A DNA stretch of 25,351 nucleotides from Archaeoglobaceae archaeon (GTDB lineage Archaea > Halobacteriota > Archaeoglobi > Archaeoglobales > JdFR-42), in contig WAJW01000083.1 in NCBI GenBank assembly GCA_015523685.1, forward strand, positions 1 through 25,351, given 5' to 3'. Of this stretch, positions 1 to 7,411 are shown piece after piece (position 1 is the first letter of the stretch; every line of letters starts with the position of its first letter). The notes beneath the pieces were generated by a model. It was not told the origin of the DNA and searched no databases. It worked only from the letters and a program-made list of their open reading frames with translations. A program made the position numbers and the translations under genes.

Positions 1-392
1 TCTGCCAGATTATCCTTTATTTCCCTTAAAAATCTCAGAATTATCTCCCTTCCATTCTCACCCCCATCAATAGCCCTTTCAATCCAGTCACCCCTTCTCT
101 CCCCTTCATCAAGAGGAAGGTATGGAGGATTGAAGAGGATGAGAGAGAATTTCTTTTTTATACCCCTTGCAAGATCCGTTCTCACAACATCAATCCCCCT
201 TCCAGCAGTCATTCTGACCGCATGAGGGGATATATCCGTGGCAATAACCGAGAGGGCGATGGCCTTCAATTTTTCTGCTATAACTCCAGTTCCTGATCCA
301 ACTTCAAGAACCTCATCGTCCTCTTTAACTTCCTCAAGGGCGGATTCCATCAGAAGAAAGGTGTCCTCACCGGGTGGGTAGACCTCATCCAT
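1..392 (-). CDS. hemK: HemK/Mtq2-type N5-glutamine methyltransferase, partial (C-terminus off the window)
   Basis: This is the first 130 codons of a class I SAM-dependent methyltransferase. HemK-like enzymes of archaea methylate the glutamine of the GGQ loop of release factor aRF1, in the cytoplasm. The N-terminus reads MDEVYPPGEDTFLL, typical of the archaeal branch that lacks the bacterial N-terminal domain. The SAM-binding glycine motif VGSGTG is at residues 31-36 and the diagnostic NPPY motif at 88-91. The ATG at 392 overlaps the ksgA stop (ATGGATGA) and has GGTG a few bases upstream; an in-frame ATG at 404 is the alternative. It is the last visible gene of the rpl21e-rpoF-DUF655-ksgA operon, an order seen in many archaea. 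Family assignment is firm; substrate is inferred from the family. Confidence 0.85.
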   Translation of the reverse strand, partial: MDEVYPPGEDTFLLMESALEEVKEDDEVLEVGSGTGVIAEKLKAIALSVIATDISPHAVRMTAGRGIDVVRTDLARGIKKKFSLILFNPPYLPLDEGERRGDWIERAIDGGENGREIILRFLREIKDNLA

Positions 393-1194
393 AAAGCACA
401 CCATGAATTCTATCCGATAGCTCCGCAAGTTTTTCAGGAGGGATGTGCTCGGCCCTCAAATCCCCATAATTTCCAAGGATCTTTAGAATCTGCCTCATTT
501 CCCTCTTTCCCGCCCTTTTCCCGAGCTCCTTTCTGACAAGATTTTTTATTTTCTTCCTTCTCTGAGAGAAAACAATACCTGTAAACTCGATAAAGAAATC
601 CCTGTGCTCCGGAAACACAGATGGCTCAGGAATTATTCTCACGATTGCCGAGTCAACATCAGGAACGGGATAGAACTCTCTCCTGGACACCCTCTCAAGT
701 ATTTCTACATTCGCGAAGGTTTTTAAAACTGCAGAAATTCTGCCGTAAATCCTGCTACCGTGATCAGCGGTCAATCTCTCAGCAAATTCTCTCTGGAGTG
801 TCAGAACAGAAACCTCCGGCTCCAGCTCCACCAGTCTGAAGATGACAGGTGATGATATGGAGTAGGGGATGTTGGAAACGCATCTGTCGAACCCGGGCAC
901 TTCAACTCTCAGGAAATCACCAGTTATTAGATGAAATCTTTCATCTTTTATCTTATCTCTGAGGATACGAACAAATCTCTCGTCAATCTCAATACCCACG
1001 ACCCTTCCAGCCCTCTCGAGCAGAATTTCTGTCAGATTTCCAATCCCGCATCCAATTTCAAGGACTGTGTCTTCTGAGCGTACATCAGCATAATCCGCCA
1101 TCCTTTCCAGTAATTTCCTGTTTTTCAAAAAATGCTGTGACCTTTTTTTGGATGGCCTTACCCCGTAGCGCCTCAATTCCTGAACTATACTCAT
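385..1194 (-). CDS. ksgA: 16S rRNA dimethyladenosine transferase KsgA/RsmA/Dim1
   Basis: Dimethylates two adjacent adenosines in the 3'-terminal helix 45 of 16S rRNA, a late step of small-subunit assembly. The protein is 269 aa from the chosen start. SQHFL near residue 20 is the family N-terminal signature, EIGCGIGN is SAM motif I, and SNIPYSISSPV carries the catalytic NIPY motif. The C-terminal helical region with a FSQRRKKIKN stretch is also typical. An in-frame ATG lies at 1239, but it would overlap the DUF655 gene by 44 bases and add residues not expected before the family N-terminus. The ATG at 1194 follows the DUF655 stop by one base, so it is preferred. The stop overlaps the start of hemK. 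Confidence 0.95.
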   Translation of the reverse strand: MSIVQELRRYGVRPSKKRSQHFLKNRKLLERMADYADVRSEDTVLEIGCGIGNLTEILLERAGRVVGIEIDERFVRILRDKIKDERFHLITGDFLRVEVPGFDRCVSNIPYSISSPVIFRLVELEPEVSVLTLQREFAERLTADHGSRIYGRISAVLKTFANVEILERVSRREFYPVPDVDSAIVRIIPEPSVFPEHRDFFIEFTGIVFSQRRKKIKNLVRKELGKRAGKREMRQILKILGNYGDLRAEHIPPEKLAELSDRIHGVLYG

Positions 1195-1195
1195 A

Positions 1196-1762
1196 TTACG
1201 TGAAAATTCTGTACTTCGTCCTTGGATCCTGAAGTTCATGAATTATTCTCTTAACAATCAGCTGAAGGGGATTGTGCAGACCCTTAACCCTGCTTGAGAG
1301 ATCCTGAAAGCTCTCAAATTCACCCTTCTTCCTCTCCTCGAGAATGGCCCACATTAGCTTCTTTCCCACTCCGGGCAGAAGTTCGAGAGCATGAAGCCGT
1401 GTGGTTATGGGCTCTGCTCTGTTGAAAAAATCCACAAATTTCTTCTCGTTCTGCTGAACGATGTGCCCGATGACATGTGGGAGCTCCAGCTGAGAGCCCG
1501 AGGTAAGCTCATCATATCTCAATCTCCTGTTGACCCTCTCAACAACATCCCTTTCCCCGCTCCCTATGTAGAGCCTGTCCTGTACAGAGGGGCTCTTCCC
1601 CTCCTTCACCGTGAGCTCAAGAAGGGTGAAGTAGGTTTCACCGACCGTCTGAACGAGAGGCTTTCTCTGATAGATGGGCCTCTCATCCTCCATATAGCCA
1701 TATGGAAGGTAATCGAGAACATAAACGTATTCTTCTTTTCTCTCCGGTTTCCCCCTCTTCAC
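1196..1762 (-). CDS. DUF655 family archaeal RNA-binding-like protein
   Basis: A 188 aa member of the archaeal DUF655 family, which is nearly always encoded between rpoF and ksgA. The function is not established. The N-terminal half (YVYVLDYLPYGY, then VGETYFTLLEL and RLYIGSGERD) looks like a small beta-barrel nucleic-acid-binding fold. The C-terminal half carries a helix-hairpin-helix-like segment, LELLPGVGKKLMWAILEER, near residues 126-144, which points to RNA or DNA binding. The start is GTG at 1762 with GAGGG ten bases upstream; a TATA-like box lies further upstream in the gap after rpoF. The gene order suggests a role in ribosome assembly or in linking transcription to translation, but that is inference. 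Confidence 0.85.
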   Translation of the reverse strand: MKRGKPERKEEYVYVLDYLPYGYMEDERPIYQRKPLVQTVGETYFTLLELTVKEGKSPSVQDRLYIGSGERDVVERVNRRLRYDELTSGSQLELPHVIGHIVQQNEKKFVDFFNRAEPITTRLHALELLPGVGKKLMWAILEERKKGEFESFQDLSSRVKGLHNPLQLIVKRIIHELQDPRTKYRIFT

Positions 1763-1807
1763 AGCTATCCCTCTTAATACCAGCAGAATAAAAAGAGTTT
1801 TTCAAGG

Positions 1808-1817
1808 ATATATATTT
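1808..1817 (-). promoter_or_regulatory. TATA-like box before the DUF655-ksgA-hemK genes
   Basis: The 58-base gap between rpoF and the DUF655 gene contains AAATATATAT on the minus strand. A start about 26 bases downstream would give a leader of about 24 bases that still includes the GAGGG ribosome site of the GTG start. A CTTTTTATT stretch just downstream could equally end some rpoF transcripts. An internal promoter is plausible but unproven. Confidence 0.4.
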
Positions 1818-1820
1818 TTC

Positions 1821-2174
1821 CTAAATAATATGCTTTTCAACGGTCTCAAGAATTTTTTCTATTTCTTCCTGAGAAAGAGTGAACCTCTCTTTTGCATATA
1901 TCGCCCTGAGCTCATCAGCGGTTCTTGGAACCAGATCAACTATCTTAATCGCTATCTCCTTTTTCTTTATCCCGAGATCCAGAAGTTCCTCAAGCAGTTT
2001 TTCAGCCTTTTCGGGAGATAACTTGGAAAACAGGGATAGATGCTCAAGGGCTCTTCTCGTTTCAAAACTCAGGTCTTTCTTTAACTTCTTCCTTTCTTCA
2101 GTTGCCCTTTCAACTATTTCCTTTGCCTGAGGAACAGCAAGGGGTTCTTCCTCAATAACCTCTTTAAATGTCAT
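1821..2174 (-). CDS. rpoF: DNA-directed RNA polymerase subunit F (Rpo4, Rpb4 homologue)
   Basis: Subunit F forms the stalk of archaeal RNA polymerase together with subunit E (Rpo7) and acts in initiation, processivity and termination. The protein is 117 aa, mostly helical and highly charged, as usual for archaeal Rpo4. The C-terminal HRDC-like region contains IVDLVPRTADELRAIY and a final amphipathic helix (LSQEEIEKILETVEKH). The ATG follows the L21e stop by one base (TGACATG), and the last codons of L21e supply a GAGGTG ribosome site, so the two genes are translationally coupled. Neighbours L21e and DUF655 are the classic archaeal context. Confidence 0.95.
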   Translation of the reverse strand: MTFKEVIEEEPLAVPQAKEIVERATEERKKLKKDLSFETRRALEHLSLFSKLSPEKAEKLLEELLDLGIKKKEIAIKIVDLVPRTADELRAIYAKERFTLSQEEIEKILETVEKHII

Positions 2175-2175
2175 G

Positions 2176-2469
2176 TCACACCTCTTGGAGCCTTAGATGC
2201 TCAGGTCTTACTATGAGGGTTTTCTTCTTACCTCCATCTGTTATCTCCACAACGTAGCTTTTACCCCGTTCTCCGACCACCATTCCCGTTTTTCCGTGAA
2301 ATCTGGGATGGGGCATCCCCTTCTGGACTGAAGGGTCTATAACAACATGCACTCTCTGACCTACCTCAAACCTCTGAAGTGCCCTTCTTATCTTTATTCC
2401 CCTGTCTCTAACCTTCTTTCTCAGCTTATATCTCGACTTTATCCTGAGTCCATGAGATTTTTTTGCCAT
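2176..2469 (-). CDS. rpl21e: 50S ribosomal protein L21e
   Basis: Large-subunit ribosomal protein shared by archaea and eukaryotes. It is 97 aa, basic, with the usual N-terminus MAKKSHGLRIKSRYKLRKK and the SH3-like core FEVGQRVHVVIDPSVQKG, PHPRFHGKTG and VVGERGKSYVVEI. The ATG follows the pus10 TAA directly, with GGAGGT from the end of pus10 as ribosome site, so both are read from one message. Nothing unusual in length or composition. Confidence 0.97.
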   Translation of the reverse strand: MAKKSHGLRIKSRYKLRKKVRDRGIKIRRALQRFEVGQRVHVVIDPSVQKGMPHPRFHGKTGMVVGERGKSYVVEITDGGKKKTLIVRPEHLRLQEV

Positions 2470-3672
2470 TTACAGACCACCTTCAACCTCAACCACATCA
2501 AGTTCCTCAACCCTGCAGGCCACGCCCATCAATTCCGTGAGGCTCGGTTTTGTTCTTCCCTCATCGCCACTTATGAGCTCTTTAATGTAGAGACCGCTGT
2601 CCGCCTCGATCACAAGTTCGGCCTTCAACCCGGTCATAGATAAAACATCTATTTGATAAACTTTTCTCTTCCTCATTCGATCTGCCCTCCTGTGCAGAAC
2701 TCTCGTTGGTGTTTTCTGCTCAATGGTCCTTTCTTTCAGGCCTTCCAACGCATTTTTCAGGGATTCCATATTAACCTCCTTCTCAAACTCAACAAGGACA
2801 CGATATTTTTTCCTGTATCTGGATGACTTGAGCTTTCTGACCTCATTACCCTGTGCATATCTCAGACCAAGAACCTCAACCTTTCCTCCGGATCTCTCTC
2901 TGATAATATCCTCTGCAAGATCAAGATCCACCCTCCTCCTTCTGGGATTCTCAATTTCAAGAACGAAAGGTCTTCCATCCCCAAGCATTCTTGCATCAAT
3001 ATCCTCCCTTCCGGCACCATGAAGTTTTGCCCCTTTCCCGCCAGTCAACTCAAGAAAAGGTTCTGAAATAAGTTCTTCAACGGAAACCTCGTACATCTTT
3101 CCCGTAAAATTGCATTTCTCGCATCCCCTTCCCCTGCATTCCCTGCAGTGCCATCTCGTCTGGGGGATACCCCTTACAAGTTTCCTGTATCTCCCGTATA
3201 TATAGAGGGGTTTTATCTGTAAATCAACGGTAAAATCTGAAAGATTGTATATCAGCGTAATATCCGGGTTCCTTGACACTCTCTTCCCGTAAAAAGCAGA
3301 TATTCTTTTCTCAATCTCCCTGTTGAAATGAACCTTGAAGAGAACCCCAGTGCCAATTTCAAGAAACTCATGAAGGCATTCTTCCACGGCCTCCAGAATT
3401 CTATCCATCCTTGATCCAACCATGAATGTCTCAAACTCATACTCCTTCAATGCGTCGATTCCTTTCCGCGAAAGTTCATCAAGTCTGTCAAAAATTCCCC
3501 CGCACAGTATGCACAGATTTCCATCATCGCCTCCGGCCCAACTCCTGATTTTTCTACCAATCTCTTCAAAATCTCCACTCTCACGTCCAGCAAACTGCCT
3601 TCCAAGGCAGTGATCACATACCCCCTCTTTGACAAGAACCCTGGCCTTTTCAAGCAGATGATCCCTCATCAT
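2470..3672 (-). CDS. pus10: tRNA pseudouridine synthase Pus10 (positions 54 and 55)
   Basis: Converts U54 and U55 in the T-loop of archaeal tRNA to pseudouridine. The 400 aa protein has the expected order: an N-terminal THUMP-containing domain with a zinc site (C19/C22 and C54/C57), then a second cysteine cluster at 176-187 (CREC and CEKC), then the catalytic domain. The catalytic Asp is taken as D224 in GREDIDARMLG by comparison with the GRTD motif of TruA. KAELVIEADSGLYIKELI near the C-terminus is the conserved substrate-binding segment. Two ATG codons stand in tandem (3672 and 3669); GGAGGT ends three bases before the first and six before the second, so the second may be the real start. 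It overlaps the end of trmY by about 20 bases. Confidence 0.95.
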   Translation of the reverse strand: MMRDHLLEKARVLVKEGVCDHCLGRQFAGRESGDFEEIGRKIRSWAGGDDGNLCILCGGIFDRLDELSRKGIDALKEYEFETFMVGSRMDRILEAVEECLHEFLEIGTGVLFKVHFNREIEKRISAFYGKRVSRNPDITLIYNLSDFTVDLQIKPLYIYGRYRKLVRGIPQTRWHCRECRGRGCEKCNFTGKMYEVSVEELISEPFLELTGGKGAKLHGAGREDIDARMLGDGRPFVLEIENPRRRRVDLDLAEDIIRERSGGKVEVLGLRYAQGNEVRKLKSSRYRKKYRVLVEFEKEVNMESLKNALEGLKERTIEQKTPTRVLHRRADRMRKRKVYQIDVLSMTGLKAELVIEADSGLYIKELISGDEGRTKPSLTELMGVACRVEELDVVEVEGGL

Positions 3673-4255
3673 GAGACCTCCTGTCCAATTCTGCGTGAGC
3701 GATTATTATGCAGTGGTCTGAATGCAGAGACAGTGGAGACACGGATACTGTGGCTTTTGCAAATTTCTCAACAATTCTCTCCTGATCTTCAGTAAGACCA
3801 TTCTGGTCTCCAAGTACAAAAAGAGAGCCATCCTCCAGCCCCACATTTCTTATATCCTCCCCATCCTCTCTGAGATAGTAAATGTCCCACTCATCCGACA
3901 GCATTTCAAAAAGCTCCTCGAGATGTATTTTTGATACATATATGCCGGGAGATGTCATCCTTTCTCCTCTTTCGACCTTCACTCCGAGAGCCTTTCTTAT
4001 CAGACCCCCTATATTACGTTCGTCGGGTCCAAGATATTTCAGTTCAGAGCCCTCCATTCTTATGAGTTTTGGGGGATCAGGAGGGCCAAGGAGGAGTAGA
4101 TATGCTGTCGCATCTTTTCTCATACCATGGGATGTGAGAAAAACGGAGTTCACACATCTGCACATGACATCCATTCTACCGGCTCCAGGGAGATCATTGA
4201 GAGAAAAATCGGAAGATGTTCTTGCACTGTTGCTGATCACGAGAAAGCCCCTCAT
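3650..4255 (-). CDS. trmY: tRNA pseudouridine(54) N1-methyltransferase TrmY
   Basis: SPOUT-class SAM-dependent methyltransferase that turns pseudouridine 54 of tRNA into N1-methylpseudouridine. It is 201 aa from the chosen start. Family signatures are LPGAGRMDVMCRC near residue 22, PDERNIGGLIRKAL at 78-90, and the trefoil-knot motifs LGDQNGLT (148-155) and SPLSLHSDHC (173-182). Known homologues begin with a MR-aromatic stretch, which matches MRGF at 4255. An upstream in-frame ATG at 4261 exists, but a TATA box centred 26.5 bases from 4255 favours a leaderless start there. The last codons (after LDRR) are a poorly conserved tail that overlaps pus10, the enzyme that makes its substrate. Confidence 0.93.
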   Translation of the reverse strand: MRGFLVISNSARTSSDFSLNDLPGAGRMDVMCRCVNSVFLTSHGMRKDATAYLLLLGPPDPPKLIRMEGSELKYLGPDERNIGGLIRKALGVKVERGERMTSPGIYVSKIHLEELFEMLSDEWDIYYLREDGEDIRNVGLEDGSLFVLGDQNGLTEDQERIVEKFAKATVSVSPLSLHSDHCIIIAHAELDRRSHDEGSSA

Positions 4256-4276
4256 ACCCATGAGTCTGAGATAATC

Positions 4277-4286
4277 TATTTAAATA
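4277..4286. promoter_or_regulatory. Palindromic TATA box shared by trmY (minus) and rtcA (plus)
   Basis: TATTTAAATA is its own reverse complement and is the only good TATA box in the 51 bases between the two start codons. Its centre (4281.5) is 25.5 bases from the A of the rtcA ATG and 26.5 bases from the A of the trmY ATG at 4255. This is the usual archaeal TATA-to-start distance, so both messages would begin at their start codons. Confidence 0.7.
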
Positions 4287-4306
4287 CTTCCCGATTACTT
4301 CTGCCG

Positions 4307-5308
4307 ATGATCACGATAGACGGAGATTATGGAGAGGGTGGAGGACAGATCCTGAGAATATCTCTGGCCCTCTCTGCCATAACAGGAGAGCCCTTTCTGA
4401 TTAAGAACATAAGGAAAAACAGACCAAATCCGGGGCTCAGGCCACAGCACCTGAATGCTGTCAATGCTCTCGCAGAAATGACCTCCGCAAAAGTTCGGGG
4501 AAACAGAATAAACTCCACAGAGCTGTACTTTGAGCCCGGTGAAATAAAGGGTGGGAGATATGTCGTTGACACGCGGACTGCCGGAAGTGTGACCCTCATA
4601 CTTCAGGCCATTATTCCCCCTGCACTCCATTCAGACTCTGACTGTGAATTTGTAATAACCGGGGGAACGGATGTAAGCTGGAGTCCAACAGCAGACTATT
4701 TCAAAAATATCACTCTTAGGGCATTGAGAGAGATGGGAGGAAATGTCAGGATGGAAATCGTCAGAAGGGGCTATTATCCAGAAGGTGGAGGTAAGGTTGT
4801 TGTCAGAACGCAGCCATCTCAACTAAGGGGGGTCAAATTTGAAGGGATTGATGAAGAGATCCGAGGGATCTCCCATTGCTCGAACCTTCCACGGCATGTT
4901 GCTGAAAGACAGGCAGAGACCGTGAAAAGAATTCTGGAAGGACGTGGGTATCACGCTGACATAGATGTGAAAAGGGAAAGAGGTGTGTCCACAGGGAGTG
5001 GAATAACTCTCTGGTGTGGATGGAAAGGAGGAAGCGCTCTTGGAAAGAAAGGGAAAAGAGCAGAGGTGGTGGGAAAGGAGGCAGCAGATGAGCTCCTTCA
5101 GGAGATGGAATCAGAGGCCCTTTTCGACAGATGGCTCGGAGATCAGATGATAATCTTCGGTGCCATCGCCAAAGGTAAAACACGGTACACAACCTCTGAA
5201 ATAACATCCCACTGCAGAACGGGGATCTATACGGTAGAGAAATTTCTGGGAAGTACTGTTGAGGTGAAAGAGAATACCCTTGAAATAAGTGGAAAGGGTC
5301 CCATGTGA
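4307..5308 (+). CDS. rtcA: RNA 3'-terminal phosphate cyclase RtcA
   Basis: Converts an RNA 3'-phosphate to a 2',3'-cyclic phosphate with ATP through a covalent AMP-histidine intermediate. The 333 aa length is usual. The N-terminus IDGDYGEGGGQILR is the family hallmark, followed by NIRKNRPNPGLRPQHLN, the TRTAGSVTLILQ segment and YPEGGGKV. H302 in the SHCRT context near the C-terminus matches the position of the catalytic His309 of the E. coli enzyme. The reading frame stays open upstream to 4127, but that part runs through trmY and shows no family similarity; the ATG at 4307 lies at leaderless distance from a TATA box. It stands alone on the plus strand and ends three bases before the convergent gene. 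Confidence 0.95.
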   Translation: MITIDGDYGEGGGQILRISLALSAITGEPFLIKNIRKNRPNPGLRPQHLNAVNALAEMTSAKVRGNRINSTELYFEPGEIKGGRYVVDTRTAGSVTLILQAIIPPALHSDSDCEFVITGGTDVSWSPTADYFKNITLRALREMGGNVRMEIVRRGYYPEGGGKVVVRTQPSQLRGVKFEGIDEEIRGISHCSNLPRHVAERQAETVKRILEGRGYHADIDVKRERGVSTGSGITLWCGWKGGSALGKKGKRAEVVGKEAADELLQEMESEALFDRWLGDQMIIFGAIAKGKTRYTTSEITSHCRTGIYTVEKFLGSTVEVKENTLEISGKGPM

Positions 5309-5311
5309 CTT

Positions 5312-6175
5312 TTACTCCAATGAACCGAGCAGATCATTTAGGGCATCCATAACATCCCTCATACCGGCACCCCAGTGAACAACATAGCCATTTCCCCTTC
5401 TGCCAGTGTTTCCCGATTTACAGCATCTCGCTATGAATGTTCCTTTCGCTCTCTTCAGCGGGCACATATTTCTGAAAATCACCTTCCCTGAAAATCTCTC
5501 CTCGACAATTCTCCTTGAAATATCACATCCTATCAGTACAATGGAACTGAAGGGGATATCACGGTCAGCAAACCAGGTTTTTCTCCCATTTATCTCCTCA
5601 GGAACATCCATTCTGCAGGGAAAAACTATCGCCTCTACCTTCTCATCAACCTCTTCTGCCACCTCAAGAAGATTAAGAACATCCTCCTCCACCTGGATTA
5701 TTTCATCTGAATCTATCAGACCGAGTTTGAGGGCATTTCTGACCATCAGGGAGAGCCTTCCATCAGGAAAGGTATCCACAACTCTTATGGTTCTGATGTC
5801 CGGTGGTGTATCGAAAACAGCAAAATTTACATGATCTCCCGCTCCTCTAACAACAACACCCTTCTTCTCCCCTTCTCCCGACACCTTCCATGCGAATGGA
5901 ACGAGATCATTTGGATTCATCACATCAATATCAGAATTTTCCACAACGAGGGTTTCATCCACATCTGCCAGAACTTCCACAGATCTTGCCCTCCCCATCA
6001 TTCCTTCATCCCTCTCCACATCCACCCTCAGAATCATTGCTGGGTCATTCTCCCGTATGTCGTATGGATTCCTGGTAAGGATCATGTATTCAGTTAAAAA
6101 ATAGATTTCCTCCACATTCAGATCATTATCAAGCTTTCCGATCCCCACATACTTGCAGTGAGAGGGATATATCAT
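5312..6175 (-). CDS. Conserved-looking archaeal protein of unknown function coupled to methanogenesis marker 2
   Basis: I do not recognise this 287 aa family with confidence. It looks soluble: no signal peptide and no clear membrane segment. The N-terminus is YPSHCKYVGIGKL, followed by a mixed acidic region. The second half resembles an alpha/beta domain (IRTIRVVDTFPDGRLSLMVRNALKLG at about 129-152). Six cysteines at 7, 187, 217, 238, 251 and 252 cluster towards the C-terminus in the contexts FPCRMD, GCDISRR, NMCPLK and ARCCKSG; CPLK and the CC pair are reminiscent of metal or Fe-S ligands, but this is not proven. The ATG overlaps the stop of the preceding gene (ATGA), so it is translationally coupled to the marker 2 gene and probably works with it. 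Confidence 0.75.
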   Translation of the reverse strand: MIYPSHCKYVGIGKLDNDLNVEEIYFLTEYMILTRNPYDIRENDPAMILRVDVERDEGMMGRARSVEVLADVDETLVVENSDIDVMNPNDLVPFAWKVSGEGEKKGVVVRGAGDHVNFAVFDTPPDIRTIRVVDTFPDGRLSLMVRNALKLGLIDSDEIIQVEEDVLNLLEVAEEVDEKVEAIVFPCRMDVPEEINGRKTWFADRDIPFSSIVLIGCDISRRIVEERFSGKVIFRNMCPLKRAKGTFIARCCKSGNTGRRGNGYVVHWGAGMRDVMDALNDLLGSLE

Positions 6176-7158
6176 CCTCCATCAATCCCCTCAAGACCAA
6201 AGATACTTTCTCTGTTGAAATCATAAAAAAGCTTTTTCTCATCACCCATCTTAAGAAAATACCTTCTGTCGGAGGTCACTTCACCGACAACTTCTGCAGT
6301 TATCCCTCTCGCCCTGAAAACATTCTTCACATCCCCGGCCATCTCCTTCCTGCAGGTCACCACAAACCCCATTCCGGGATACACCTTCAGCCAGTGGGTG
6401 AGTTCCATATCCTCGGGCATGGGTACACTGGAAAGGTCCACAATCCCCCCAGTTCCACTCACTTCAAGGAGCATTCCCACTGTCCCGATAATTCCCGGAT
6501 TGCTGACATCCTTTCCTGCGGTAACAAGGCCCTTCTCTCCAAGCTCTCTCATTGCAGAAATCTGGGAAACAAGAATTTCTCTGTCTTTCATGGTTGTTGA
6601 GTCCCAGTTGTACGGAAATTCGGGATGTATTCTTCCATCGAGGTCCAGCCCCACAACTATCAGATCTCCCGGTCTCGCGGTGGAACTGTATATGACCGAA
6701 TCCCTCCTCGCCTTTCCGATGATCATGATATCAATTGAATCTGAAAGGGCATCTGGATGAAGATGTCCTCCTACGATAGGTATTCCGAACTTCTCTATAC
6801 CCTTCCTTATTCCTGTTGTTATCTCATAGCATTTCGTCCTTGATGAGATGGACAGAACGTCCACCATTGCAATGGGTTCTCCTCCCATGGCAGCGATATC
6901 ATGTATATTAACCAGCACTGCACAGTATCCCGCCCATTCAGGATCCTTCATCAATCTGCTCCATATTCCATCGGCAGCGAGTAAAAGCACTTCTTCACTG
7001 TTCAGACTGATTACAGCTGCATCCTCACCAAAAGATGCAAGTATATCTTCTCTTCCACCTGTATAGTACTCAAGAGCCTTTATCAGAGCTCCAACTGCCC
7101 TCTTCCTCTTCAATCCCTCGTAGTTTCTGAGCTCATCAACAATGTGCGAAAGAGACAT
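6172..7158 (-). CDS. Methanogenesis marker protein 2 (AIR synthase/ThiL/SelD/HypE-like)
   Basis: A 328 aa member of the PurM/ThiL/SelD/HypE ATP-binding superfamily. GEDAAVI (44-50) and VNIHDIAAMGGEPIAMVDVLS (83-103) are the N-terminal superfamily motifs, with GGHLHPD at 130-136 in place of the usual GGDT and GKDVSNPGIIGT (215-226) in the C-terminal half. This pattern, together with AADGIW at 61-66, fits the marker 2 family found in methanogens and their methane- or alkane-oxidising relatives; its reaction is unknown. The frame extends upstream to 7368, but that part overlaps a plus-strand zinc-ribbon gene; the ATG at 7158 gives the family N-terminus (SHIVDELRNYEGLKRKRA). It is the first of a two-gene unit. 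Confidence 0.85.
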   Translation of the reverse strand: MSLSHIVDELRNYEGLKRKRAVGALIKALEYYTGGREDILASFGEDAAVISLNSEEVLLLAADGIWSRLMKDPEWAGYCAVLVNIHDIAAMGGEPIAMVDVLSISSRTKCYEITTGIRKGIEKFGIPIVGGHLHPDALSDSIDIMIIGKARRDSVIYSSTARPGDLIVVGLDLDGRIHPEFPYNWDSTTMKDREILVSQISAMRELGEKGLVTAGKDVSNPGIIGTVGMLLEVSGTGGIVDLSSVPMPEDMELTHWLKVYPGMGFVVTCRKEMAGDVKNVFRARGITAEVVGEVTSDRRYFLKMGDEKKLFYDFNRESIFGLEGIDGG

Positions 7159-7180
7159 TGTTGCCTGAAATAAAGCTGAT

Positions 7181-7190
7181 TGTAGATAAA
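7181..7190 (-). promoter_or_regulatory. Possible TATA box for the marker 2 gene in a 50-base divergent gap
   Basis: The minus strand reads TTTATCTACA, centred about 28 bases from the ATG at 7158, consistent with a leaderless transcript. The same AT-rich stretch (GATAAATCTTTA on the plus strand) would have to serve the divergent zinc-ribbon gene as well, but the spacing to its ATG at 7209 is only about 20-22 bases. The call is weak. Confidence 0.35.
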
Positions 7191-7208
7191 TCTTTACAAA
7201 GTTCCGGT

Positions 7209-7403
7209 ATGGCCAACACAGATAAATATAATCAGGTATATCTGCGGGTGGTGAAACTGGAGAGAGACACCAGGATGTGTCCCAATTGCGGTAATCACAC
7301 CCTTGAGTATTTCCCCGTACTGAAGCTCTGGATATGCAGTGAGTGCGAGTACAACTCACCAAAACCAAATCTGAAAGAGGCTGAAGAAGGTACCTTCAGG
7401 TAG
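7209..7403 (+). CDS. Small zinc-ribbon protein
   Basis: A 64 aa protein with one zinc-ribbon: CPNC at residues 24-27 and CSEC at 43-46, separated by an aromatic/basic strand (LEYFPVLKLWI), the usual rubredoxin-like knuckle spacing. No further domain is visible. The frame extends upstream to 7158, but the ATG at 7209 (MANTDKYN) avoids overlap with the divergent gene. It ends eight bases before the ATG of sufS and is certainly part of that unit. It may be a small regulator, an adaptor for the desulfurase or a translation-associated zinc protein; the sequence does not decide. Small proteins of this type are common in archaea and usually uncharacterised. Confidence 0.75.
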   Translation: MANTDKYNQVYLRVVKLERDTRMCPNCGNHTLEYFPVLKLWICSECEYNSPKPNLKEAEEGTFR

Positions 7404-7411
7404 GTGTGAAT

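Noticed and set aside
4127..4306. N-terminal extension of rtcA by 60 codons
   Set aside because: It overlaps trmY on the other strand, has no family similarity, and the ATG at 4307 sits at leaderless distance from a TATA box.
5406..5834. Antisense frame of 142 codons across the unknown gene
   Set aside because: Low-complexity Ser/Thr-rich product typical of a shadow frame; the minus-strand gene has ATGA coupling.
7159..7368. N-terminal extension of the marker 2 gene by 70 codons
   Set aside because: It covers the divergent zinc-ribbon gene and the likely promoter; the protein from 7158 starts like the family.
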